Shown here piece by piece: positions 11,064-23,754 of a stretch of 64,000 nt of DNA; within the stretch, counting starts at the first letter, position 1, and every line of letters starts with the position of its first letter. The DNA comes from Anaeramoeba flamelloides. Lineage: Eukaryota; Metamonada; Anaeramoebidae. The notes below the pieces were generated by a model. The model was not told the origin of the DNA. It worked only from the letters and a program-made list of their open reading frames with translations, and did not search any database. The position numbers and the translations under genes were made by a program. Location of the stretch: NCBI GenBank assembly GCA_027625915.1, contig JANTQA010000029.1:9858001-9922000 (forward strand). Direction: 5' to 3'.

Positions 11064-11838
11064 CTTTGAGACTTTGAAAAAAAAATTTAAAAAATCTAAT
11101 GAATGAAGTACTTTAAATAATAAAAATCAATGAGTTACAACCAAAGTAAAAAATGTTATTTTCTGATCCTCTTCAGAATTGTCAAAAAAGTGAAAAATTT
11201 TTCAATACCGTGGCTACTCCCTTAAATATACAAAATTATTAACAATCATTTATTGATTCTTCGCATAGTAATTCAATTTTTTTTTTTTAGTATGACATTA
11301 CATAAATAAAAGATATTTAAGTTTTCTGATCTCGGTTTTATCTGATATTTTTTTAGGTATGAATATTGGTGTTTATTATTTTCTTTCTTTTTGATGAAAA
11401 AAACCGTTTTCACTAAGAGAGTTAATCTCAGAAATTTTTTCAATAGGAGAAGTGAAAAACTTTTTAACTGTATTTTATTGTTTAAAAAATCATTTGTGAC
11501 CATGTCTATATATACCCATTTGTTTATTGAAATCGTTCTTATATTGTTTTCACTTAAAAAAAGTGGTGATTCTTTTTTTTATTTTTTCGAAATATTCTAA
11601 TAAGCATATTATGAAATAAATATCATAGATAGTAATTCAACAGGTATTAATATTTAACTCTATTTAGACTTGCCAATTAATGAATACTGTTACGAAAAAA
11701 GGGGATTTTTTAATAAAATGTAACATAAAAAAACACACAACTTTTTTCGAAATACCTTATGATTTTTTTTTAATCCTTAAGTATTTGAGCAGTAGTGATT
11801 AATATTTTTATAAACTAATGAAAGTTTTTAATTTTTAA

Positions 11839-12393
11839 AATCCCTGAAATTTGAAAAAAAAAATTATCTTGTATTTGGTATGGTAACTTTTTATTTTGAT
11901 TCTTAGCTGGATCGATCTTCAATTTGGTATTAATTTTAATAGTGATTTAAAATCGAAAATTTTTGGCAATTTATTTTTTTTTTTTTCGGAAATCCGAATT
12001 GAAAAGTGTAAGATTAATTGGCTGAAACTTAAGTTAACAAAAAATGCGATTTTTGGTTTTTGATTGAATTTTTCATTTAGGTTTGGTTTTATTTTGTGCT
12101 TTATAAAACAATTATATTTATTTTTATAGGTAATTGAGAAAAATAAACGGAAATCAAAACGCCATTTGACAACTCAAAAATCCTAAATTTATTCGTAATA
12201 TACCTTCCAATCTATTAATCTTACACTTTTCAATTCGGATTTCCGAAAAAAAAAAAAAAATAAATTGCCAAAAATTTTCCATTTTGAATGAATTTAAAAT
12301 ACAAACCTATTCGAATATCTATCAGCTAAGAATCAAAATAACAAGTTACCATACCTAATACAAGATTATATTTTTTTTCAAATTTCAGGGATT
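11839..12393. mobile_element. Foldback element with arms of about 175 bp
   Basis: The left arm (11839-12025) is an inverted copy of the right arm (about 12215-12393). Landmarks are AATCCCTGAAATTTGAAAAA, GGTATGGTAACTT, TTTGATTCTTAGCTG, TTTTTGGCAATTTATTTTTT and CGGAAATCCGAATTGAAAAG. A loop of about 190 bp separates the arms. It has no ORF and would form a very long hairpin. Confidence 0.75.
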
Positions 12394-12639
12394 ATAAACC
12401 TTAAAATAAAAATTAATCTTATGATTATTATTTTCAAAAAGTAATTTAGTTTGTTGTTTTCAAAAATATCCTATTAAAATTGGTAAACAAACTCCTTTAT
12501 CAAATTTTGAGAAATGAGTTATTATTTTTAAAACGAATTATATTCCCCCAATTAATTTTCATTCAAAAATTCCGTATTCTTTTTAAGTTTGTATTTATAG
12601 ATCTTAAATGAAAAAGAAAAAGAAAAATTTGCCAAAAAT

Positions 12640-12880
12640 TTTGATTGTTTCAAAATTTTCGCTTTTAAGAAATTCAGGGTTTGTCAAAAAAATTAACATT
12701 TTTTAAATTTTAATTTTAATTTAAATATAAAAGAAAAATAAATAAAATATTGAATCCTTGAAAAGATCATAAAAAAATTCTGTTTTTATGTTATTTTTGT
12801 TATTATTAAAATTTTTGAAATTTATAAAAATTAATAGAATATTCTTTTTTCAAATATTAAGAGTATAAATAAGGAACTGT
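12640..12880 (+). repeat. Dispersed repeat shared with 62860-63065
   Basis: Shared landmarks in order are TTGAATCC, AAGATC(A/C)ATAAAA, TTTTTGAAATTTA and TTTTTTCAA-TAT-GAGTATAAA. It is diverged and non-coding, so it is probably an old element fragment. Confidence 0.4.
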
Positions 12881-13297
12881 TATTATTGAAATAATTTATT
12901 TGATAATATCTATTTTTTTTTCGTTTTCGAGAATAAAAAAGACAAGAGTATTAATAACTAACTGTTAGTTCTTAAAACAGTTATTTGATAATATCTATTT
13001 TTTTATTATTATTAAAATCAATTAATTCAAATTGATTATTCTCTGTTTGAAAAATATACAATACACTATTAAATCCTCTTAAAACTTTCGATATATTTAA
13101 TACTCAGATTATTACTAACGGGTTAAAAGAATTAATCTTTGGATTGTTACTATTCCCATGAAAAAAATAAGTTTGAGTTATTAATTATTATAAAATAAAA
13201 CAGAATTTTATAAATTGTATTTAATAGGTTTTAAAAAAATTATTTTCAAATTTTTGTTCACTTCATTATTTGATGATTTTTAACAGAATTTTTTTCT

Positions 13298-14250
13298 TCG
13301 GTTCAACAAAAAAATAAAAAAATTGATTTGAAATCTACTTTGAATTTTAAAATTATTTTTTTAACAAATTTAAAATAAATATTTTTTTTTTTGAAATTAA
13401 GTTGATTTTTTTAAACTGGGTTATTCCAAAACTTTGGGGTTTTATTATTAAAATGTATTTTTGTTTATACCTTTACAGACAATAAGATTTCTTTCCTCTT
13501 TAGATAAAATACATTTTGTTTAGAGAACCCATAATTGGAAAGTGGAAAAGATCAAAGGTATAATTAGAAAGTCGGGTGTTCAATTCCCATTATGTAACCA
13601 GCAAACAAACAAAAAAAAAAAATCTTTTCATAAATTTATAGCCAGTTAAACTTTTAAAGCACAAACTGCTACGAAATTTAAGGCACGATAAAAATCTCAA
13701 ATTACGGTACAAAATTCAGAATCTAGTAAAATAAATTGTAACAAAAATAATTACAAATTTTATGCTTTAATTTGAGATTTTTTTGTGCCTTAAATTTCGT
13801 TGAATCTTTGTGCCTTAAAAGTGGAACTGACTGTAAAACCAATTTAAAAAAATATGTTATCTTGAAATTGGAAAATAAAGGAAAAATCTGATTACTATAT
13901 GAACCAAACTTACCTTTAATGATATTTCTCGGAAATAAATTATTGTTTTTAAAAAGTTTAATCCTTTTTTTCATTTTGGAAAAGTTCAAAATTCCACATA
14001 TTTTCTGAATTTTTTTAAAAAAAAAAATATTTTCTGATGAATGAGAAAGAAAAATTATTGTATGTAAGAAAAGGTATGTATCAAAATACACTTTAAACAT
14101 AAAACCACTAAGTTTTGGAATAACTCAGTTTAAAAAAATCTACTTAATTTCAAAAAAAAATATATTTATTTTAAACTTGAAAAAAATATAATTTATTTAT
14201 TCAAAGAACAGTCTGAAATCAATTTTTTTCTTTTTTTGTTGAACTGAACA
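13298..14250. mobile_element. Foldback element with an inserted MITE
   Basis: The arms at 13298-13443 and 14101-14250 are inverted copies. Landmarks are GTTCAACAAAAAAATAAAAA, AATTGATTT, TTTTTGAAATTAAGTTGATT, TTTTTTTAAACTGGGTTATT and CCAAAACTT. The interior is about 650 bp and contains a family E MITE at 13641-13833. The minus-strand 125-codon open stretch here crosses the MITE and looks spurious. Confidence 0.65.
13641..13833. mobile_element. Tc1/mariner-type MITE, family E (copy 1)
   Basis: About 193 bp. The ends GCCAGTTAAACTTTTAAAGC and CTTAAAAGTGGAACTGACTG are inverted repeats, flanked by TA on both sides. Internal subterminal pairs AAATCTCAAATTA and TAATTTGAGATTTTT are conserved in all copies. 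CAGT-like ends plus TA target duplications are typical of Tc1/mariner-derived MITEs; the assignment is inference. Confidence 0.7.
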
Positions 14251-15596
14251 AAAAGATAAAAAAAAATAACAAACAATTAAACTGAAAATCTTCCAAAATA
14301 CTTTTTGAAAACCTGGAAATTTCAACATAAAAACTAAAGAAATACTTTATTGTTGAGTAACTTTTCTATCAATAATTAATAGCCAAATTTTAATTATTTC
14401 AGTGGGGTATTAATAATCCAATATTTAAAAATATGGCCAAGTTTTCCTTTTTATTTATCAATTTTTTTAACAATTTCCAAACAGAAAAAAATAATTTAAG
14501 TTAATACTTTAAATTAGGAAAGCAATAGATATTTATACCTATATTCAAATAAATTATTTAAATAATAAAAAGTTGCTTGTTTTTACTTAAAAGATATTTG
14601 AAAAAATATTTTACCAAATCAAATAAATTTCAAAATAATTAATAAAATATTGAACATATTAAAGGATCAATTTTTTTAGATCTCAAAGCATTCAATATTT
14701 GATTTATTTTTCTCTTATATTTTAAAATTAGATTAAATTTTCAATCTTTTGTTTCTCTTATAAAGGAATAGAAATTACTAAAAGTGAGAATTCAATCAAA
14801 ATAAAAATGTTTTGTAAATTTTTCTAAACTCTTTTTCAAATAAAAGGGTACACAAAAATATTCAAGAACTATTAATAATTGAATCAAATTAATTGTAGTA
14901 TAAAACGAGATATAAAATTCTTTAAAAACATAAAAAAACACTCAAATGAATCTTTAAAACTCATTTAAAACACAAATAAACAATAAAAATTAAAATTAAA
15001 TATTTTAAAAATTGATGTGCCCTTTTATTTTCCAATGAGAAATCGCGTTTTGTAAATTATAGGGAATATATATATATATATATATATATAATCAATAAAG
15101 ATTGTGAACAAGGTAAATTGGGGAAAATTTCTTTAGATTTTATTGATAACTCTTTTCAAGTCAAACTTTTGTTCATTAAAGTCTCATTTTTATATGGGTA
15201 TTTTGTTTGATTTGTTTTTTTCTTTATTTTCTTTTTTTCTTTATCCAATGAATGAATCCAATAATGGTCTTTCTTAATTCCTATATGTAGTTCATTTTGA
15301 AATCAAACTTAAACTGTTTCTATTTTTATACTGGTTGATTATTTCCAAAGTAGTTTTCTTATTATCTTATTTTTTTTCATTTTCCAACCTTTTCAATATC
15401 CATAAATAAAAAAAAACAAAAATTTAAAAATGAATAATTAAAATGAAAAACGCCAAAAAGTAATTATCTTAGTAACAATCGAATTCAATAGCATTGATGA
15501 TTTGAGAGTTGTGTCATTTTGTTTGAAAAACAGTTTATTTTAATTTTTAAACAAAAAATCTAAAAAAAGTAATCCAAGTTTTTTACTGAAAAGTAA
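14251..15596. other. Intergenic, nothing recognised
   Basis: AT-rich DNA with weak internal repeats and a (TA)n microsatellite near 15067-15092. There is no open frame or clear terminal repeat pair that I can support. Confidence 0.4.
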
Positions 15597-16410
15597 GCAC
15601 CATTTAAACAATTGTGACTTGCCAGAAAATAATAAATTGGAATATATATAAGCTAAATTTCAAAAATAGGGGCAGATTTTTCATCAGAAAAATTTTTTTT
15701 TAATTTTTTTTTTTTTTTTGAATAATAATGTATATTACAAAAGTGTTTAGAGATAATAACCAATATAGATTAATAAATAAGAATATAGTGTAATCATTTT
15801 ATTTTTTGAAAGATAAATGAAAAAAGGAAAAAATAATAAGAAAAAAGTTTGCCCTTAATTTTGAAATTTGGCTTATCATTTTGTATTCAAGAACAACTAA
15901 TAATTTAATTTGATTTTAAATTCACTTTTAAACCATTTTAACTATATAAAAACCTGATATTTGAAAATCAAAAACTGCAAAAAAGTATTTAACAATTTTT
16001 GAAATGAACACTACGGATTTTTTTTATTATTGAACTTTCACTATAAAAAAAGTTGACAAGTTTATAGTTGGCTAATAATTACATTCATTTTAAAAGTCAT
16101 TACATAGTCTAAATTTTTTTAATGGTTATTGGTATTTTGAAGATCTTTTTTTTCCTCATCATCTTTTAAAAAAAAAAGAATAAAAAAAGTAAAAGAAAAG
16201 TAAAATAAACATAAAAAAAAATTGTTCTAATAGTTTTGCGAAATTAGAAAAAAAGATTTAGAAAAGAAAAACAAATAAAAAAAAAAATGAAAAAATAGAA
16301 AAAATGTCTCTGATCAAAAATTGTGAATTTTATTTTGATTATAATATTGTATAAAATCATTCAAAAATACCTTCAATTGTGATTATCTGTCAGTGAATAT
16401 TTTGAAAAAT
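15597..16410. mobile_element. TIR element, family C (diverged copy 2)
   Basis: It shares AAATAATAAATTGG, GTATTCAAGAACAA, AACCTGATAT, AATTTTTGAAATGA and TTTCACT-AAAAAAAGTT with the better copies at 5656-6320 and 27405-28006, but its ends are eroded. It lies just downstream of the first receptor-like gene. Confidence 0.5.
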
Positions 16411-16411
16411 T

Positions 16412-16451
<40 letters not shown>

Positions 16452-16507
16452 AATATTATTAATAATATTATTTCTTTTGTATTATTTTTCAATAATTATA
16501 TATGAAA
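16411..16507. repeat. (TA)n microsatellite and AATATT repeats at the 3' flank
   Basis: An uninterrupted TA run of about 30 bp, followed by ATTATTAATATTATT repeats, sits immediately past the stop of the first receptor-like gene. (TA)n or similar tracts occupy the same place after the other copies (about 29508-29545, 42608-42632). Confidence 0.8.
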
Positions 16508-19500
16508 TCATTTTCGATCGGTATTATCCACATATAGATAATAATTCATAAATTTCATAAACAAATTACAAAATCTATATTTCCATAGAAAATCAGCTTT
16601 CTCTTGATACCATTTTAATATTATAACTGAAATATTTGAAATCCATTTTTCTTGAATTGAATTTAATATAAATTGATTTTTGTTTTGATTTGATATATAA
16701 TGATTTATGATTATTTTTGAAAGTATATTGAATTTTTTATTTTTAGAATTATTTATTTTGGAATAAAAATTCAATAATAATCGAAAATTATGATTTTTTT
16801 TTGATTTTATAATCAAATAAATTGGTTCTTTTTGATTTGCTGAATGATTATTGTTTGAAGAATCATTCAAAGATTTGAGGTTTTTTTTGATTTTAGATTT
16901 CTTGATATTATATTTAATTCTTTTTTTCATTTCTATAAAGGAAATAATGAGTAAAATACACAAAACTGTTGAAAATATTGCAATGATTAAATTTGCTAAG
17001 TTAAGATATAATTGTTCATTATTTCGTTTTTCCTTTGTTAAAAACAACATACTAATGAAGAATATCAACACAGTTATTGTTAACAAAGAAAATTCATAAA
17101 AGTTTCTGTTTGGTGTGTTATATGGTTTATAAATATTTTGGATAATTATTGAAAATAATAAACAACAAATTAATAAGATGATTTGAACCAATGGATAATT
17201 AGTCAAATAGATTTCAAAAATGACAATGAAAAATTTTCTAAAAATGATAATGATTTCCCAATAGAAATATTCGATTTTATATCTTGAATATAACAAACTT
17301 AATCTTTGATTAAATATCTTTTCATTGACTTTTTTTGAATGATACCAAAGCATTGTTGCAAAGAAAATTGGGATTCCAATGATATATAATATCATAAAAA
17401 CAATGACAAATGGTAAAAGTTGATACCACCATTGATCAAAACAAAAATGATTTTTATCTGGTTGGAAAATATATTGTTTCAAATTTGATGAATAATTACA
17501 ATCAAAAAATTCAAAGATTTTCAAAGCCAAGATTAAATATAATACTAATAAAGATGCAACAAACACATTTATACAAGTGTTTAAAAATACTTTTAAATTT
17601 TCTTTGGACCAACTATTCAAAAATATTTTCATTAAAAATGATCTGATAAAAGATAATATGAATAATAATTTGTTTTGATTTTGGCTTTTGTTTGGTTTGG
17701 CACATAAATTTGGAAATTTGTTGATTAATATTGGACCAATAAATTTGACCAAATGTGAATGTATAAATAAGAAAATATAAATCAACAATAAAATAAATAT
17801 CAAAATAAAAGGTAATAACATTATAATAAACCATTTTTCTTCATAATTTAAATTGATAGAACACTCCAATGCCAAGAAATCAATATTAAAATTTATAATT
17901 GAAAAAAATTGGAAAAAAATTAATCAATTTGATTGGCCAATTGTAATCAAGTTTTGGTAAAATTGCAATAACTTGTAAAAAATTGATAAAAATTGAAAAT
18001 GATCCAAAATAATTTTTGCCTTTTTTAGCAATGATCAAGAAAAGAATAATCAAAATCACAAATAATATAAAAAATAAGATTAACCTTAAAGTGTTATTAA
18101 TTGGACATATTTCACATTGATTTTCAAATTTATAAAAGCCACTCAAACATTCAGAACAAAGATAACCAGTATATCCTAATTCAGAATCACATTTCTCAAC
18201 TTCATAACCTGGACAGGATTCATAGATTTTACATTTAATTAAAGTATTGAGATCTGTTTTGGAACTCCAATAACCTTCACTTGGCAGAGGATATTGTTGA
18301 TTAAATGTGTTGCAAATCCCATTATCTGGACATTTTTGACAATTTGTTCCAGGTTCACCATAATATCCAATTGAACAAAAGCATTCTTTGATTGATTTGG
18401 TTTGTGTTGTTAAGGTTTCTGAAAATAATGGGCAATATAAACATTCGGTTTTTCCAATATATTGTTGGTATGTATTAAATTCACAATTCTTGCATTGAGA
18501 TTTTCCATTTTCATTTTGATACGTGCCCGATGGACACAATTCGCAAGTTGCTGAACCTTTTTGATTTGTATAGCTTCCCTGGAGACAATCCATACAGTTG
18601 CTTTGTCCTTTGGAATTTTGATATGTGCCAATTGGACACAAATTGCAACTAGATTGTGATTCAAATGCATTGTATTCACCCATCATACATTCAAGGCAAA
18701 CTTGTTCTGAAGTTGAACCTTCGTATGGGTTATAGGTACCCACAGGACAACTTTGACAATGAGTTTGTCCTGTTAAATTTTGATAAGTTCCTGATGGACA
18801 AAACAGACATTGATTTTCTCCTTCTTCCCTTTCGATTTCTTTTTTTATTTTTCTTTCTATTTCTCTTCTCTTACTTTTACTCTTCCTCTTCCTACTACCT
18901 ATTTTTTCTCTTCTTCTCCTTACTCTTTTTTTCCCGCCTATTCTTTCGCTTTCTTTTCTTTCTTTTCCACTTATTGATCCTTTTTCTTTTCCAAGAAGTT
19001 GACCATTCCAATAAGTTCCCTTTTCACAGGGAAGGCAATCATCAATTGATGTTGATCTTGGATTTTTAGTATAGGTTCCAATTGGGCATTCCTTGCATTC
19101 TGATTTGGTTTCTTGATCTTGATAAGTATTTAAGGGACAATCATTACAATAACTTTGTCCTTCCATATTTTGATATGTTCCAATTGGACAGTTTATACAA
19201 TCTGATTGTCTTATTAGGTTTTGGTAAGAACCAACTGGACATATATGGCATTCAGTTTGTTCTTCTAAATCTTGAAAAAAACCTTTTTGACAATCATAAC
19301 AAAAAGTTGAGCCTTTATTATTTTGATATTGTCCAACTGTACATTTTTTACAATCTGTTTGTCCTTCTTGATCTTGATAAGTACCTTCTCCACATTCTTG
19401 ACATTCATTAGCAATCGTTGAATTGGTAAAAAATCCATTGTTACAATAACAGATCAATTTACTTGAAAATATCTGTGCAAAAACTCCTGAAGAAGATCCA

Positions 19501-20897
19501 TCATCACGACTTGCCCAAGTTATTACAAATCGATCTTCTTCTTCTTCATCGCCTCCCCCAATTGAAGTAATTTTAGGATTGTAATTATCAAAGTTTAGTG
19601 TTTCATTAGTTATCAAAAAATCATCATTAAATAATGCTTCACCAGTATTTGAATCATATATTTTGAGATAAATTTCATTCTTATCTTGATCTTGGTGATT
19701 ACTTTTCCAGGCAATTACAAATTTTTCTCGATCATTCCCCATTATTCTCTGGATATCTGGAGATTCTTGATTGTTATCTATCTCGCTATTTACTTGAAAT
19801 TCACTTCCAATTTTCGAATTGTCTGTTGAATTATACATTTGAGCAAATATTCCATAATCAGAACCATCTTGAAATTCACTTTGCCAACTAATAACATATT
19901 TTTCTTCAATAGAAGTTATTGTTGGATAATTTTGATAATCAGTTGTATGAGTATTAACTTGGAAAGCATTGCCAATTTTAGAATGGTCTGTTGAATTATA
20001 TACTTGAGCATAAATCTCTTCATACATGAATTCATCACATCTCAGTGTCCAACTAATAACAAATTTATCATTTTCTTCATCTTCTTCTTCTTCCCCTTCT
20101 TTTTTCTTATTCCAAAGGCTGCTAATAACAGAATCCAATAGGAAATAATAATCGCCACTATATACTTCAAATTCAGTGCCTATTTTGGATGAATCTGTTG
20201 AATTAAATACCTGAGCAAAGATCCCAAAACTATCATAAGGATCTCCCATTTCATTACTCCAAGTAATCAGAAACTTATCATCAGCATAATCTTTTCCATA
20301 TATCGAACCAATTGTTGGGTCTGTTTGATCACCGGTTGTTTTATTATTAACCTGAAATTCGAGGCCTATTTTAGAATGGTCTGTTGAATTAAAGACCTGA
20401 GCATAGACTCCATAATAAGAGCCATCTTGTCCGTCACTTTCCCACGAAATGACAAATTTTTCTTTATTTTCAGAACAGATCTTCTTTGTGTTTCCCATTG
20501 AAGATCCTCTTCCAATCGAAGCAATCGATGGTCCACTTTGATAAGAAGATGTATAATTATTAACTTGAAATTCATTTCCTATTTTGGAGCCATCTGTTGA
20601 ATTAAATACTTGAGCAAAGATTCCATAATTTGAGCCATCTTGTCCGTCACTTTCCCAACATATAACAAATTTTTGGTTCTGGCATCCTATAGTTGCTATT
20701 GAAGGGCTTAGTTGATTATCGTCAGTATAGTTATTAACTTGGAATTCAATGCCTATTTTATCGGGGTGGTAAGTTCTTGTGCAATAATTACTTGTACTTT
20801 CACATAAACAACATGATAATTCTGGATTGAAATAGATCAAAAAAAAAAAGTACAAAGAAATTAAAAATATTTTGGTTTTCTTTTGGAGAAAAAACAT
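16508..20897 (-). pseudogene. Receptor-like propeller/GCC2-GCC3/polytopic protein, copy 1, frameshifted
   Basis: Probable cell-surface receptor- or adhesin-like protein; the ligand is unknown. From the ATG at 20897 (MFFLQKKTKIF, hydrophobic signal peptide) the frame runs 1003 codons: seven repeats with FQVN...W...AQVFNSTD...SKIG, about 14 cysteine repeats of the C-P-x-G-T-Y-Q type, a Lys/Arg/Glu-rich insert of about 60 residues, then the first two membrane segments. An A-run of seven at 17913-17919, where copies 3 and 4 have six, shifts the frame and ends the protein after ...INFFPIFFNYKF. The rest of the membrane domain continues in another frame (16508-17875), opening at TTG and otherwise almost identical to copy 2. 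It may be a recent pseudogene, a truncated product or a homopolymer sequencing error. Its upstream flank lacks the CACAAAA array of the other copies. Confidence 0.85.
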
Positions 20898-22597
20898 CTT
20901 TTTTTTTAGGGTTGGATTTTTTGTTGGGTTTTATTTGAGACTATTATTTTTTTGAGTTTATTGTTTGTGGTCTTTTTTTTGGGTTTATTATTGTATTATT
21001 TTTTATTTATTTCAAGAATTTTTATGTAGACGATTAAGAAGAAAAAAAAAGTTAAAAAGAAAAAAAAATAAAATTTCTGAATTATTATTTTCCCAGAAAT
21101 TGTAATAAAGTTAGTCTTGCATTTATGAATAATAAAGGTAAATTTTTTTTTTTCAAATTTTTTTAAACTTGGATTTGAATTTTTAAAAGCAAACAATTTC
21201 TGAACATTTTCCTTTTTCTTATTAAAACTGATAATTAGAACCTATTTCTTTGAAAACTTTTTTGGTAAAATAAAGTCTGGATAATAAAGTGAAATTTTTA
21301 CTCTAATCACAGTTTATTTGTTGAAAATAAATCCAAACCAAAACAATTCAATTAATTAACAGAACCATTGTTAAGTCGTGGTTTTAGGAATTAATAAATT
21401 TAAATTTTCCTTTACTTTTGGATTCAATTTTTGGAACATCGAATAAATATTGTTCATTTCCTTTTACTCCAAATTGATTTGTTTGTTTGATTTAATTCTT
21501 GTTATTTGTCATTCGCAAAAAGAGTTTTCTCAAATTGCAAATATAATTAACCTAAATTGTAAAAAACTATTTAAAAATTAACACGAAACAAGAAAAGTCT
21601 TCTGAAAGTCATATATTCGATTACTGTCTAATTGTTCAAAGAAAAAACCAAATTGTTAAATTCTATTAATTTAAAGGGTTTGTGAAAATTGTTGAAATTT
21701 ATTTTCGAAAGTAGACTTTCCAATACAAATTGAGAAACTTGATGAAGGATGTTGTAATATTGAATTTAGGGAAAATGGAACAATAAATTCTTTTTTCAAC
21801 TGGTGGTGTTTTAATCTTTAAAGTAATTCAGAAAATACTGGTGAAGTTTTCTTTAATACTAAGATCAATCCTAAAATTACCATTTGTGAAAAACAATCAA
21901 ATAATTTTTGTACTGTAATTTTCACTTTTTAAATTTTTCGATAGAAGAACAGGAATTGTGTCAAATAGAACATGAAAAGTTAAATAATGTGGTTGTGTTT
22001 TCTAACAAGTCTTCAGAAAATGAAAAGACCAAAAACTACAATAATTTTTTTTCTGGTATTTAAAAAAAGTTTAAAATATCGACAAGTTGTTTTGACCAAA
22101 AGGTGTTAAAAGTAAAATCGATTTTCACAGAATACCTTAAACAAAACTATTGTTTTTGAACAACCATTTGATGGAAAAGAAATTTAAACAAATTTTTGAT
22201 TATGTATTGAGGAAAAGAAAAGTTTTACAAAAGCAAGAACAATTGAAATTATTTGTTGACTTAATGGAGTTTTAATTGGCGATTTTCTTGTTTGTGATTT
22301 ACCGGTTATAATGATTTTTGGAAATCTATTTTGGTTTCTTTTTATGTGTAACCAAAAGAAAAATTTATTTTAGCTGATCAAATCAACACTATTATTAGGA
22401 AATAGCTTTTTTGATTCTTTTTTTACGATTGGTGAACTCAGAAACTTTTTTTGTTTAATTGTACTTTTTTAGATCGTTTTGAAAAATTAATGAATCAAAT
22501 AAAAACAACACAAGTTTACAATTAAGAAAAAGACTCAAAATAACAATAAACGAAAAGGGTTAAATAGTAATTTAAAATTTGTAACTTTTTTTTTGAA
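20898..22597. other. Upstream region of copy 1; no gene seen
   Basis: The first 20 bp upstream carry the shared leader AATCCAACCCTAAAAA (minus strand). The remaining 1.6 kb is slightly richer in mixed sequence than the other gaps but has no frame longer than about 66 codons and no similarity I can support. Confidence 0.4.
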
Positions 22598-22776
22598 TTA
22601 AGGGACGAGTCTCTATTAAAATTTTTTATTGACCAGTTTCTAAATCTGATTTCCTCATCTTGAAATATGTTTAATATGAAAACAATCAGGGGTTTTCAAA
22701 TCTAAGTAATTGGTAAAAAATTTTTCTCAATCTCTTAAATTTAGTTCAAAAAATTTAAAAGAGATTAGCCCTTTAA
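22598..22776. mobile_element. MITE-like element, family A (copy 2)
   Basis: About 179 bp, starting TTAAGGGACGAGTCTCTATT and ending GAGATTAGCCCTTTAA. It aligns with the reverse complement of 244-425 throughout (TTACCAATT, AGATTTGAAAA, TTTCAAGATGAGGAA). Confidence 0.7.
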
Positions 22777-23343
22777 GAAAATTGAAAAAAATGATAATAA
22801 AAAAAAAGATAAAAAGAAAAAAAAAAAAATACTAACGAATTTTCAAATTCACAAGTTTCTAAATTAAAAAAATAAAAAAAATATCAACATAAAAATAGAT
22901 GAAGAAGAACACGTAAGAGATCCCACGCCAATAATTTTTATTTTTCAGATTTACCTGATTTTTGAATTATAACTATCATAGAATTTTCCTTCTCCTTTAT
23001 TTCCCTTTATTATTGTTTTACAAACAAACTTTTCCAATACAGAGCTTGTGTTATGTGATCTCTATTTTTGATCAAAGAAAAATGAAAAACCAAATTGAAA
23101 TTTGTTACCCTTTAATTTCAATAAATATACTTTTTTTTTGGCTTTGTTTGAAGATTTGAAAGTGATTCAAAATAACTATAATAGAAAGTACCCAAACTTT
23201 CTTATTGTTTTTCATTTGTTTTTGTATTGATCTCTTTTTCATTATGTTACCAAGAATAACTACTGTTTTGAAAACTGTTTTTTATTTTTATTGTAAAAAT
23301 GAAATGTTGTTTTTCAGATTTAAAATTTAATTAAGGACTATAT
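22777..23343. other. Intergenic, nothing recognised
   Basis: A- and T-runs and one short open stretch (about 65 codons from 22962) without conserved features. I cannot support a gene here. Confidence 0.4.
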
Positions 23344-23754
23344 AAAATAAAGCCACCAGAGGGATCTTATGAATCAAAGTATCAGTGGATTAGACTCTTT
23401 ATTCGTTTAGATCTAGAAGAACAATAATACTTTGAAATTTTAGGAATAGAATATTTTACCAGATCAAGGTTGTTAATTGGAAGATTGTAGTAAAACCCAT
23501 AACCCAAACATGTTTCTTCTAATTGAATTATTACATAGTTTCCAATAAAAACCTCTGAAAAAATTGGAGTTAGAAGAGACATGATAAGGTATGGAAATCA
23601 CATTGGACTTATTATCACGAATCTAATCTGACGAAATTAAATTTTCTGAAAATTTTGATTTTTTGGTGTTCTTCTGGATCTAAATCAATAAAGAGTCCCA
23701 TTCAATGATGTTTTAATTTGCAAGACCCCCCCCCCCCCAATTGGCTTTATTTTA
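23344..23754. mobile_element. TIR element with a poly-C run, family I
   Basis: The ends TAAAATAAAGCCACCAGAGG and TTGGCTTTATTTTAG are inverted. Inside them is a longer inverted pair, ACTCTTTATTCGTTTAGATC and GATCTAAATCAATAAAGAGT. The right end carries 13 consecutive C at 23726-23738. It is about 410 bp; the open stretch inside is not conserved elsewhere. Confidence 0.65.

Larger units (their letters stand above)
9844..11228. mobile_element. Composite TIR element of about 1.4 kb with nested insertions
   Basis: The ends TATTTAAGGGAGTAGCTAC and GTGGCTACTCCCTTAAATA form an inverted pair with one mismatch. Two other inverted-repeat elements sit inside it (10066-10596 and 10961-11063). The remaining interior shows no transposase and only short unconvincing ORFs. 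It is interpreted as a non-autonomous DNA transposon that served as a landing site. Confidence 0.65.

Noticed and set aside
13530-13610. tRNA-like stretch with GGGTGTTCAATTCCC
   Set aside because: It resembles a T-arm box, but the T-stem does not pair properly and no consistent anticodon arm or acceptor stem could be drawn.
16508-17875. The C-terminal part of copy 1 as an independent membrane-protein gene
   Set aside because: It begins at a TTG within sequence homologous to the middle of the intact gene. There is no ATG or leader, so it is the shifted remainder of copy 1.
21650-22480. Possible relict of a retroelement polyprotein
   Set aside because: One short stretch faintly recalls a protease-like motif. 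It is too short and degraded to assign a family or ends, and no long terminal repeats were seen.
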